A DNA stretch of 64,000 bases, from contig PTEX01000015.1 of NCBI GenBank assembly GCA_003342815.1, forward strand, positions 4,867,367 through 4,931,366, in the 5' to 3' direction. Positions 37,604 through 49,200 of this stretch are shown one piece after another; the first letter of the stretch is position 1; every line of letters starts with the position of its first letter. The position numbers and the translations under genes were made by a program. The notes below the pieces were generated by a model, which worked only from the letters and a program-made list of their open reading frames with translations, did no database searches and was not told the origin of the DNA. The DNA is from Eudromia elegans. Taxonomy: Eukaryota > Chordata > Aves > Tinamiformes > Tinamidae.

Positions 37604-40600
37604 TCCATATATCCCAAATGCTCATGGTGATTTTATGTGCATGATACTGGACAGAAGTAACAATATACTGAACTGCCCCAGAATCTTGAATGGCAATGTC
37701 AAGTCACATTTGTAGAAAGCTTAAGTTTGAGTGTGCTAGGAGGATAAAGTTGGTGCAAGTAGTCAGGTAGCCACCCCAAAACTTGGGAAACCTAACATAT
37801 CCAGAAGGTTGTACAGTTCCAGCAGCTTAGCATTTTCCACAGCTGTCATTTCACTCTTCATCTTTTCATCTATCCAGAAAGGCAAAATTCTAAGATTTCT
37901 TGAAAACACAAGGAAGAAACAAAGGTAATCCATAGTAGTTTATATTTAAGTTAGACTGAGGAGCAAGTGAGGAGAATGTCTGCTTTCCAGTTTCTGTCCA
38001 TTACACTTGTAAATAGCTACCACAAAACCATGAAAGAAAACATAGAACTTATTAAAGAAAAACAAAACACTTATGAGACTTTCATAATGGACTTAGAAAA
38101 GCAAAGCCTAATTTAATATAGTATACAAAATCCTCTGTTTTAATTACTGTTTCTTTCTTTTGTGTATGTGTGTGTGTTTCTGTATCAGAAAAAAGATGAA
38201 GCATTTTAATGGGAAAGGGTTTTTTTTTTTTTTTTAAGTAAAATCAGAAAGCAGGAAGGATATTTAACACAAGAGAAGGAAATTAGAAAATTGTAGTCTT
38301 TTCTTTCAAATCCTCAATCCTCCTCTTACCTCAAGAGAGAAGCCTCCCTGTTTTGGCACTGAGCTGAAGTAACTCAATAGACTGAGCTAACTAAACATTC
38401 TTTTTTTTCTTTTAGTCAGCATAAACTGTTACTGGCACACGAGTGTCTGTTCTGGCCTCCCCACAGCCTCTGGTTACCTATTCCGATTATCATCCATAGC
38501 TGAGCTCTGGTTGTCAAAGAAGGACAACTTGTCAGTGGCAATAATGGTTTACTCAACATGTATGTATGTACAGCATTACTCTAGCAGTAGAGAGTCTGAT
38601 ATTATATGAAAATAGTATATTTTTTTTTCTTGTTTGCAATCCAACTAAAGAATTAGAGCTTCAAATACAGTCACAGTCCCAATATTGGCTACTTGATCAA
38701 AATGAATCTAGCATCATGGCAATCTAGAGTGAAATATTTTTTCACTTCTGTTTAGCACATTATTACTTCTCAATTGCTCTAATACTTCCAGTTTAGTCTC
38801 TGCTTTATAACTGAGCAAGTCACTTCCACAGAGAGCAAAAATTGTTCACTCTAGAACTGCTCGCCAATTTTCATTGAGGTTTCTGGTCTTGTTCTATCGC
38901 ATTTGGGAGGGTCAAAGAAAACAAAATCCTGGAAGAATATTGAGAGAAAAATGGATCTGTAAAGAGATTGATAGCAAAATCACAATACTCCAACTCTGAA
39001 TGTAAATCAGGACTGTAATTCACAAAAGAAGAACAAAAGGCTCTCTTGTAGTAATTCAATGGAGGAAATTTTAGTAGGACATTAATCTTTCTTGTGTGTA
39101 GTCCTCAATTAGTGTTAATTGTAAGAAAAAGCTTATTATGAATATTTAAACTGTAAAGTCCCCCTGCGCCAGCATATCTAAATTCCCAGAAGCTAGCTTT
39201 ATTGCAAAATGTATTAATTAAAATGCCATTTTGGGAAATCCTTCCTTACCCAATGTTCATTATTAGCATAAAAGATAGTGAACAGGTTTTGATTTTTTAT
39301 AAAGATTTTAGTCATTGTGACAAGGGTTCAAATGCGAAAGTATAGTACTTGAAATGCGAAATAAATTTTAACAATATTTCCAGGACTTAGTCCTTTTATG
39401 ACCCATATGCCACAAGGAAGGAATTGTATAGCTTTGCAAAGATTTAAGATGAATGTATGGTCAAACACTGGATTCCAAGGGTTACATATTTTAAAGCAAC
39501 TAATGATTTTGAGGGTTTTCTTCATTGTGATAAAAGCAGGCTGTATTTATTCCACAGTTCATACTGGCCTTTCTGAACTTTTTAGAAGACTTGTAGCCCA
39601 TTTCCTTTAGCCCTGCTTTCCTGAGACGACCGTGGGCCATATGAATTAGCCTAAGGGCTGAACTCCTACTTTCATTGCACGTTATTGAATATATGCTGTA
39701 ATCAGTGATTTCAGATGATCCAAATCCAGGTATCTCTACCACAAGAGTTGCTGGTTTTATACTAAGTAGCACTTACATGGATGAATTGACTAGACAGCCT
39801 TGTGCCCCACTTCCTACAGGACACACCAATAAAAGCTACTTTCCAGCACCAAGAATCTTTGAAGCTGTACTGTTCATTTCTGTAGATGCATAATGAATGT
39901 TCATATATCCAGCCACTAAAGCCTGGAAAATCCTCTGCCTTTGCAGAAGAATGGTCACTTGCCCATTTTTTTTTATGAGTCAGCTCTTAGTTCTTTCACT
40001 TATGATTTGAAAAATTGCATGGTTACAGCAAAACAATGACATCTTTGCTGAGTAATATGTCTGTTTCCAGTACATAATTCAGCCTGAAGAAATCCAGAAT
40101 AGGATCCAACTAATCTAATGGAGGGATCTACTAGTAAGTTGTCATCTAAATGATACTAATGAAGATTTGCTTTGTCATTAGTGGAAAATTAGTCAATAAG
40201 TTAGGTGGAGCTTAGATGGAGATTCATCTCATCCTGAAACAGGCATTACATTTGATCCGATGAATTGTGCCCTGAATTCTATGGACTGTCTTAAATACAG
40301 AGACAGATCTCTATTGACTATAACGGGAGCCTAGACTGCTGACTCAGAGGTAAACACCAGCTTGTAGACACCAAAAGATGGGTGAGCTGCATTTATCTCT
40401 TGCTATAGTGCTTAAAGAAGAAAAACCAAAAAATTCAAAGAATGACCAAGCAAACTGTGAGAGAATTGCTCGAGAAAGAGAAAAGTAAAGAAAAACCAGG
40501 CTCTAGCAGAAGTTATGGCATTACAGAGGCTTGCTTGAAGTGAAAGACAGTTACCACCTCCAGGAGGGTTGGTATGTACAGAATCTATTTCTCCTTGGAA

Positions 40601-40632
40601 ACACAGTCTGTCCTCCTAGCACACACTAGTAA

Positions 40633-40802
40633 GAGTAAATGAAGAGTGGAGCAGAATGGAGACACCATGGCCAAACTGTGTTGGATTCCCTGTGGAGGTG
40701 GTAACCCTGCAGCTGATGAGTGAATGGGGGGTGGAGTAGAGTGAAGACACCGTGGCCAAACTGTTGCGCTCCCTGCAGAGGTGGCAACCTGGCCATACCA
40801 TG
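40633..40802. repeat. 85-bp tandem duplication, diverged
   Basis: Copies at 40633-40717 and 40718-40802 share GAGTRAATG, GTGGAGYAGARTG, GACACCRTGGCCAAACTGT and GAGGTGGYAACC in the same order. Several substitutions and small indels separate them, so the duplication is not recent or belongs to the element consensus. Confidence 0.85.
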
Positions 40803-41420
40803 CAGCTGACAAGCCACGTACTACAATAAGATATCTGATGCTGGGCCAACAATGGTGGCAGATCAGTCCCTTCCGATGGACTTTGCTCAGACTTCTCCTC
40901 ATTCTAATCCTATTATCATACCAACACGTAACCCCATCCGGGAAGATACCCGCTTCCAAGGAACAACCACTCCTCACGGAGCATGCTCTCTAGATTTTTG
41001 ATTAACTTGGGAGACTTTTTAAACTAAACAATAACAAAAGTATGACTAAAGTCACTCTGGGTCCACCTAAACGTCAAAGAAAATATATAGGAGGTGAACT
41101 AAGGAGGGGCGTAATTGGAAGAAGAAAGACGCAAGAATAAAGAGTAGGAAGAAGGAAGAGGGAAGAGGGAGAGAGAAAAGGCTCCATCTTAACTTCTGGA
41201 TCAGTCGACATGCTGAACCCCTTTCTGCCCCTCAGGTCAGGACGCCACCTGAGGAGACTCCTCGAGGTTGAGAGCCCTCTCCCATCTTCTGGGGTGAGTG
41301 ATGATTGCGCATTTGTACACTAGGCACCAGCTAAGAACCCCACACTGCAGTAGAGAATTTCCTGTACTGACATCCGAAACCCATTCTCTAAATGTTGTAT
41401 TTGAATAAATCATGCTAGGT

Positions 41421-41625
41421 GTGAACTCGACTACTTGTTTTGAGGGCGATTGGACCCACAGTTGACAGACTGTTTGTGAATCCTGTACAGCCAGAGCCAG
41501 GCCTATAGTTGACCATACTATTTGTGAACTCAATTCACTGTTTTGAAGGTGATGGGACCTACAACCGACAGACTGCTAGTGAATCCAGTACTGCCGGAGT
41601 TGGGCCTATAGTTACTAAAGTATTT
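41421..41625. repeat. 102-bp tandem duplication, diverged
   Basis: Unit 1 (41421-41523) and unit 2 (41524-41625) both start GTGAACTC and share TGTTTTGARGGYGAT, GACAGACTG, GTGAATCC and GGCCTATAGTT, each ending ACTATTT or AGTATTT. They are clearly homologous, but substitutions are spread along the length. Confidence 0.9.
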
Positions 41626-41650
41626 GATATCCCTATTAAGAGATGAACCC

Positions 41651-42600
41651 AGCTGCCCCCAGTCCCTCTAACCTTTGAGGATCAGCTGGAATGCCTGGGG
41701 CTTCATCTCTTACCAAATTTGCTCCCCTCATCTAACCGCAACACAAACCAAACAAGATGCTCCTCTGACAGTGCTCACAGCCTTCACTAAACAGAAATAT
41801 GTTTGATCTCATTATAGAGAGTTTTTCTCCTGAAACGTGGAACTACCCTAGGCCTCTGATTCTGTGTTTGCAATCCAGGTCAGGCAGCATCATGCAAGAA
41901 GTGAACTTCTGCTGTGCTGCCCTAATGGGCAGGTGAGCAGCAAAGCAACCTGCAGGTTCGTTTAAGTTTCAGGACAGAGACACGGGATAGTGTGCAAGGG
42001 TTGGGTCTCTGAAACATGACGGCAAATTAGTTCCTTCTGGCACGGCCTGTAATTCAATAGGCAGAAGCTTTACAGATCAAAGGCTAATTTGACATGTATT
42101 TTTACCATGGTTCAAAATACCTAGAAAAAAAAATGTGACCAGACTTATCCAATATGTTCACCTTCATTGCTTTAAAGGTTGATTTTAAAAATATATTATG
42201 ATTAATACATTATCGTGGCTTAAATGCTGGTTGTTGGACATCTGTGCTCAGCGATCTATTTATCTAGTGCTAAGAGAACACTGAAAAAAAAAAACAGAAA
42301 AAAAGATCATAATCTCACAACAAATTTGGGTTTTATGTATTTACTTTGCTTGAGTTACATTTTCCTGGATGCACTGTGATTATGACAGCAACTGTGACTC
42401 TATGGACATGTCTAACCCCATTTTTCTAGAATAAGCAGAGAAATAATTTATATTTGTTATAAAGATGTTACTAATTTCTTTAAGATTGTTTTGTAGCTTA
42501 AGGATTTTTGTAGTTGCTCATGACAGATTGTAACCGGCAGGACAAAGGATCTTAAAGCCGATTCTATAGGCAGATGTTCTCTCGCTGCTCGACCCCGGCT
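41651..42600. other. Flank upstream of the ZC2HC1A CpG island
   Basis: About 950 bases with no recognised gene or repeat, changing abruptly to GC-rich DNA near 42600. Confidence 0.55.
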
Positions 42601-43270
42601 GCCTCCCACGGCAGCGCTGTAATCCCAATGTATGGACCGCGGCACAGGCCAGAGGACCCCGGCGCAGGGGCCGAGGGCGGCTCTGCCTCCGCGTCCTCCT
42701 AGTCTCAGCCCTGGTAGCCCGAGGCCTCTCGCAGGGGGTCCCCGCGCCGCCCCCACCCCCAGTAGAGCCCCGCGGGGCGCGGAACGGGAGCGGGGCGGGG
42801 CCGGGCGCGCCGCGGGGGCGGGGCTCACGCGCGCCGCAGCCAATGGGAGCGGCGGATGTTAGGGCGCTGGGCGGTGGCGGCGTTGCCACAGCAGCGGCGG
42901 GGCCGAGGGGCGGCTGCGCCATGGAGGGGCTGGAAGGTGAGAGAGGCGGCGGCCGCTGCCGCCGGTCCCGGTCCTTCCCCCCTTCCCCTCCGCGCCTTGC
43001 GGGGGGTCCGCGCCGGTGCATGCTGCGGGAGGGGTGCCCGCTGCGGTGCGGGACGGGACGTGGCGCCCGGGGAGGGGCGGCCCTGCTGCAGCTCCCCCCG
43101 CCACCCGTCTGGCTTCGCTGCCCGCCCGGGAGGCCGCGTCGGGCCCGGCCCGGCCCAGTGGCGCTTTGTCTCCGGGCCTTGGTCGCGGCCGGCTCTGCCC
43201 TGTGCCCTTTGGTGCGGCCGGGGGCTGGGCCGGGCTCCCAGGCATGGCTGCGGTTCAGGGCAGCCCAAGG
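42600..43270 (+). promoter_or_regulatory. ZC2HC1A: CpG-island promoter of ZC2HC1A
   Basis: Dense in G, C and CpG while both flanks are AT-rich, and it spans exon 1 of ZC2HC1A. Visible elements are Sp1-type GC boxes GGGGCGGGGC at 42792-42801 and GGGGGCGGGG at 42814-42823, and a CCAAT box at 42840-42844, about 80 bases before the start codon. There is no TATA box. This is the usual layout of a broadly expressed housekeeping-type promoter. Transcription probably starts between 42845 and 42920, which is inference. Such islands often fire in both directions; nothing here proves an antisense transcript. Confidence 0.85.
42921..42936 (+). CDS. ZC2HC1A: ZC2HC1A exon 1 coding part (16 bases)
   Basis: ATGGAGGGGCTGGAAG, then the donor GTGAGA. 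It codes for only MEGLE plus one base of codon 6. It is identified by the family N-terminus and by in-phase joining to 57024. Confidence 0.93.
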
Positions 43271-46200
43271 CTGTGCGTGTATCTATCTGCTCGCAGGGAA
43301 ATTTGCAACTTCATCTTATGCTGGAGGAATAAGGGGTTTCATCCTCCCGGGTGTCTCTCAGTGCCTGGGTGCAGGTTTGGGTGAAGTTATTGGCTACCTG
43401 AACTTCCTAGCAGGCCATTTTGTAGCAGTGTTCTGAAAGCAGTGTTGTTGCAAGCAAGCTCCTTTTGCAGTATTGCTAAGAAATGGTACAAACCTGTTCT
43501 GCATAGTGGTCATGGAGTCTTGTATGGTCTGCTCCTGTGTATAATGGAACCCTTAAATAGGAGTGGGAGGTAACTAGGCTTTGTTCTCTGTCCCTTCTAG
43601 CATAGCTTTAGGGAGCAGAACTAATTCTTACTGACTACCTGTGTTCTATCTTTAATAGATTTTTATAATCTCTTGTTATGCTGCTGCTTCAGCATCAAGA
43701 CTGTGTTTACACAGTCTTGGTAATGGCAATTATGTAGATTGTGATTTGATGCTAGAAATCCCCAAGAGCTGCTCTCTTATTTGATTTACCTAAGCTGTTA
43801 CTAAATGACAGTGGCTTCAAAATGTGAAAGATCATGTGCTGTGGCTTATCAAATAATGCTGTTTGGCACTCGGACTCCTATGGCAGTGCTGTGACAGTCC
43901 TGTGTCCCCAGCCCCAAAGGCGAAAGATCCCTCTAATCTGGAGTCAGCTCTCTGGCTGGCTGCAGCTGGGCCCTGCTCCGCCGGCAGTTCATCTATCAAT
44001 TGATTTGGCTGCGAGCTAATGTAGTGGGACTGTGTGTGCCCGCTCTGTCATCCCAGCTCTAGCACCCTCGGAACAGAGGGTCAGCAGATCTGCAGGCTGC
44101 AGCAGAATCCTGAAAAAATGTTGGTTTTGCAGTAGATTCTGCTCAGCAAAGCTGGGCAGAAGTTTTCTGGAGATGCTTTACATTTTGTTTGTATCTCAGT
44201 ACGCATTTGGAGTAGAAGAATAAGCTGCTAAATCATAGGGTCAAATCTCATGTTCACTCGATGAGCCTTTTTTTTTTTTTTTTTTTAAGTACTTTCAAAA
44301 GCTAGAGTTTACCAAAGTACTTCTGTTTTTGATAACATGAGATTTTTCTTTCTTTGATTATTTTAAGAATAGCACAGTTAATAAGCCATTTTCAAAAACT
44401 TCAAATATCCTTTCATTTGGAAAGTCCTTTATTACACTTTGGTGTCTGGCATTTTTGAATGTTAAAATGCTGAAGAACATGTTCTTTGGCTTGTTGTTCA
44501 TGAGGCACCTAGTGCTTTTTTTTTAAAAAAAAAAACTTTAAACAAATTGCCATCATACAATGAGTATTGTTTGTTTGTTTCAAAATACTGTGTATCAGTG
44601 TTGCTTGAGCTACTGCATACATAAGCAAGACTTTTGAGTTTAAGCTGTCTCTCTTGATGTACATTGGATTAGATTCAGACAAGGTGTGCCTACAAAGGTG
44701 GACCCAAAAGGGGAGAAAGAAGGACGAGAGAACAAAAACGGTAATGATTTGTTTCATTTGGTATCATACTTTTTTCCAGTCACTGCTGGAAAATAGGCAT
44801 TGCCATTTTTAATTTAGAACTAGAATCACCACATTCAACATAAAAACATAGGCTGCTTTAGAAATATGACTCTGTGTGCTCCTACCCTCCTCTCTCTTGG
44901 ATTAGCTCTGAGCAAAATCAATTCCCAGAGCTGATCTATACAGCTAGTCCTGGCAGAAGAGTGTGCAGAGATGTGGTTATATGCAGACTTTGGGTTTTGG
45001 CAGCAGTGTGCTGGAGGATGTGGGGCTGTGTAATGGCCCCTCCGGCTCTGGACCTCTGGCCTGGACTTTGGAGATGGTGCTCCTCTGTAGCTCAGCATCA
45101 TAGATGCAAGATCTGTTTTATTCCTGTTTACACAATCTATTGGGATTTTTTTTAACATAATATAGAGAGTTGTGTTTGTATCGGTTGGCTTGTAAAGCTG
45201 CATTAGTGACATTTGAGAATAGTATTTTCTGTGTTGTAACGGTCTCTCTCACTATGTGCGTGCGAGTTGAAAGCACCAGCGAAATGGCAAAGTAGGTGTC
45301 TCTGCTTTTAAATTCACTTCCGGCTTCCCCGCCTCTCCCTGCCAAATTCTGTTGCTTCATTGTATTAGTATATAAATATTGCTGTCTTGATACTGAAAGG
45401 CAAATTTAAACTCTTTATTTTACAGAATAAATCTGTGCATTCATGTTATTACAAGTGACGGACATTTTAAAAGTTAGATCGGAAATCAGCTTCTGTTCTC
45501 TGCAGTCTATAGCGTATTTGCTTCTTTTTCAGTTTTCACCTAATCTGGTGGTGAAAAATACTTGCAGTAAAAGCCTCTCCATGTTTTTAAATGAGCTGTT
45601 GACTTTAAGTATGCTGATCTTCAAGGTGAGTTGAAAACCTTTTCCTGAATGTTCCATCATATCCAAAATCCCTGGACCATTTTTGCTGGGTTATCACATG
45701 CTTGTCACTTCTACTGCTGAATGACAAGAAAAAAGCTGTCACCCTGGCATGCTCCTTGCTGCTTTGCTTGAAGGAGATGGAGGAAGGCATCCAAGCACTT
45801 AATTCCTGACAGCACTGAATTCCTGACTTAATTTAAGCCACAGCAGTCCAATGGTGGTCTGTGATCAGCTTGTCTCTGGTGTGTTGCTTTTTATGGGATG
45901 ATGCCTGGCTGCAGCTGTCTGCGCTGAGCAAATGCCTCTTCCCACATTTGACCCCAGCCCATCCCAGAGGCGGCCTCTGCCGTTGATCCCAGAGGAAAGG
46001 GAAAAGCGGCAGCTGTGTCTCTGGGTGAAAAATGCAGCCGGCTGGGGCAGGCTGCTGCTGGGACATGATCGGTGCTGCCTGCTTGGGAAAGAGCCTGCAG
46101 CAGTCCCAGACCTGGAGCTTTCTCTGGAACTTGCCAAGCAGGGACTTGCTCCTGTGACTAAGTGCTCAGGCGCTTAGCAGTCTTCATGTGCCCTTGAGGA

Positions 46201-49200
46201 CTCCTGGACTAAGACGCACTGCAGAGCGTATTCTCCCCAGGGAGACCAACGCTGTAAGAGTGTTTGTGCCTGAACTTTCTGCTAATCCTGAAAATGTTGG
46301 AGATATGCTGCTCCCTCCCCAGAAGGTGCAAGCTTCCTAGTTTAGGATTTTATATTTACATTTCACACATGGGACTGGTGGAAGCAAGCACACATACTTG
46401 CTTTTGCACAGAACTCTGAGTGAGCCGTTGCATATTCCCTCTATTCTCCCTCACTCACTTTTTAATAGTGTAGGAAACTATTTATGTTTTCTAAACAACA
46501 ACCTTCCATTTTCTTCTGGTGTTTGTCTTCGTCTCACTGGATGTGTACAGCAGCTTCCCTATTTCGGCAGCCATTTTCTTAAGCTCCATTTAAGAGAGGC
46601 CCCAGCCCTTTATAACATTTCAGCTTTTTTTAATCTAATCCATCCAGCAGCAGGGATGATTAAATTTACAGTATGTCTTTTCAATCGGTAAGTTGGAAAC
46701 AATTAAAAATAAAAATGCAAATCTTATTTAAGAGCTGATAGCTCTTTAAAAGAGTGAGAAATTCAGCCTTTTATCAAAATGTTTTGTTTTATTGGGTGTC
46801 CTTGCAGCTTTAAGTAGTCTAAGTTTTACATCTTAATACTTGGATTAGAGTGAGGAGTGTTTTTTTTTCCCAATGCAGTTATTTTTATTTGTGATTAAGG
46901 TTGATGTTTTGGTGAAGACATTTACTTGAAAAAAATCCGCAAATAGAGTTCAGACTGATATGTCAGGGGAAGTCTGAGCATGTATTTTACTTTTAAAAGA
47001 AAGGGAATAATACACATGTTTCAAGATATTGCTTCTTCAGCATCTTAAAACAAATTGATCTAGTTCCTGCAGTTTAATCGAAAGGAGCTGAAAGAAATCT
47101 ATAAAAAAGTGCAGAAAGGATAAAAATCAATCTAGTAATTGAATTTTATTCTACAAATCGGATAAAGTAGAAAGAAGAATGATTTACCTGCCCACTGGTA
47201 TGACGTGGTTATTATCAAAAGCTGTTGTGGCATTTCAGTAAAATTTGCTTCAAGGGTCGTGTTCAACAGTTTCTTCTTGACTTGATCTTTAAACATCTTA
47301 TTAAAAATAGTAAGGAATTATTTATTAGAAATAAAGTTTGTTAGCAGAATAATTTTTTAACACTTATTACTTTATTGTTAGCCAGGCAAATTTCTGATAA
47401 GCAGGCAGGCTTAACTCTGTTTAAATCCAAGAACTGCTTTTGGGGCCACCAGTGCAAAGCTATCTTGGTACCAGGCTAAGGTGAAAAGTCTGATCTTGAC
47501 TGCCTACTTACAGTCATCCTGGTACTTGTAGTCTAATATTGAGAAATGCAGTAGCTTCTGATGAAAAAAGAGTTCTGTAACTGCTTAGGGTGTTGCACAT
47601 CACGTCCTTTCTGCAGGCTGTTGGCTTTAAAACTCATTAATAGAAGCCCTAATAATGTATGAGAGTGAAATGGATCAGATAACGCATAGTTTGTGTTCAG
47701 CTCTGTTTCATTTCCGTATGCATAATGGGAAGCTGCTGCGCTCTCTTAGGGAAATCATTGTAACCAGCCGTGTCAGTGAAGTGCCTGTGCATTAGTGCAG
47801 ATAGGAGGAATTTGTGGGATGAAGCAGGTACAGGGCTGTGATTTCACTGAAGTAAGAGTTCAGCCTGGGCTGGGTGAGAAGCCTGCTGACTGTTTATGGA
47901 TCAGGCTCAGCAGGCTGACCAGCATGGGTGGGTGTCCACTAGAGGCCTCCTCATCTTCTGGCAGCTGGAAGAAGCTTCATAATCTGAGGCCTTGGGCTTC
48001 AGAGGGCTTTAAGCACCCTTGTATTTGCTAGAAGGGTAATGTAATGGGCACAAGTGATCCAGGAGGTTTCTGGGGTGTACTTTTTACAAGTCTCCACTAG
48101 AGATTATGGAGGAGCTAAAGAAGGGAGGACCTGTGCTGGACCTCATACTTGCAACCAAGGAAGGACTGGCTGATTAGGGTTGTGAAGGTTCTTGAGGGCA
48201 GATGGAGTTCAGGATCCTAAGAGAAGGGAGCAAGGCAAATAGCTGGATCACAGCCCTAGACTTAGGGAGAGCACACTTTGATCTTTCCAGGGATCCACTG
48301 GAAGAATCCTGAGAGATTTGGTCCTAGAGAGAAAAGGGGTTCTGAAGATTTAGTTGATTTTTGATTTATTTTTGTTTGTGCATAGGATGGCACTGGCAGA
48401 TTTTAATATCAAAGTTATACTTCAGACAGACTGATATGGACTGTTATGCTGTGGACAGACTGGACAACTGGGCAGACAGAAACCTCATTCATGTTCATCA
48501 GGGCAAGTGCAAGTCTGGGCAGGAATAACCCCAGACACCAATACAGGCTGAGGACAGAGGTTCAGGATAGCAGCCCTGCAGAGAGGGACCTGGGCATCAT
48601 GGTGGACGACAGGTTGACCCTGAGGCAGCAGTGTGCCCTCGTGGACAAGAAGGCCAATGGGATCCTGGGGTGCATTAAGAAGAGCGTCTCCAGCAGGTTG
48701 AGGGAGGTGATCGTCTGCCTCTACTCAGCCCTGGTGAGGCCGCACCTCGAGTACTGTGTGCAGTTCTGGGCTCCCCAGTACAGGAGGGATGTGGAGCTGC
48801 TGGAGAGAGTCCAGCGCAGGGATACAAAGATGATTAAGGGCTTGGAACATCTACCCTATGAGCAAAGGCTAAGAGAGCTGGGCCTGTTCAGCCTGGAGAA
48901 GGCTGAGAGGGGACCTGATCAGTGTCTATAAATACCTTAAGGGAAGGAGTGAGTAGGATGGGGCCAGCCTCTTCTCAGTGGTGGCCAGCGATAGGACACG
49001 AGGAAATGGCCACAAACTGAAGCACAGGAACTTAAGGAAAAATTTCTTGATGACGCTGAGGGTCACAGAGAGGTGTCAGAGAGGTGGTGGAGTCTCCTTC
49101 CCTGGAGATCTTCAAAGCCCGCTTAGACACACTCCAAACTTTTTTGCAGGATCCTCTTCCTTGTTGTCTCTTTTCAACTGGTGAAGCTTTCTTTTCATAC

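Larger units (their letters stand above)
35538..40450. other. Intergenic DNA, no gene recognised
   Basis: AT-rich DNA downstream of the long CR1. It holds a short TA microsatellite at 35720-35738, a 13-bp doublet at 37578-37603 (TGGCTGAACAGCG twice), and a T run near 38219-38236. No coding exon or RNA gene was recognised. Confidence 0.6.
40450..41650 (+). mobile_element. LTR-like segment with internal tandem duplications (candidate endogenous retroviral LTR)
   Basis: A block unlike its AT-rich surroundings. In order on the + strand it has an 85-bp doublet (40633-40802), a TATA-like TATATAGG near 41085, a purine-rich stretch (41125-41180), an AATAAA signal at 41404-41409, and a 102-bp doublet (41421-41625). 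TATA-like box, then AATAAA, then a short downstream part is the order of U3, R and U5 in an LTR. I see no gag, pol or env coding, no primer-binding site and no clear TG...CA ends, so a solo LTR remnant is the best guess. It may instead be a non-autonomous repeat. Both boundaries are estimates. Confidence 0.4.

Noticed and set aside
42843..43436. Long open frames on both strands of the CpG island (up to 197 codons)
   Set aside because: GC-rich DNA contains few stop codons, so frames open in several phases and on both strands at once. The products are Arg/Pro/Gly/Ala-rich without domains, and the true ZC2HC1A frame leaves through a splice donor at 42937.
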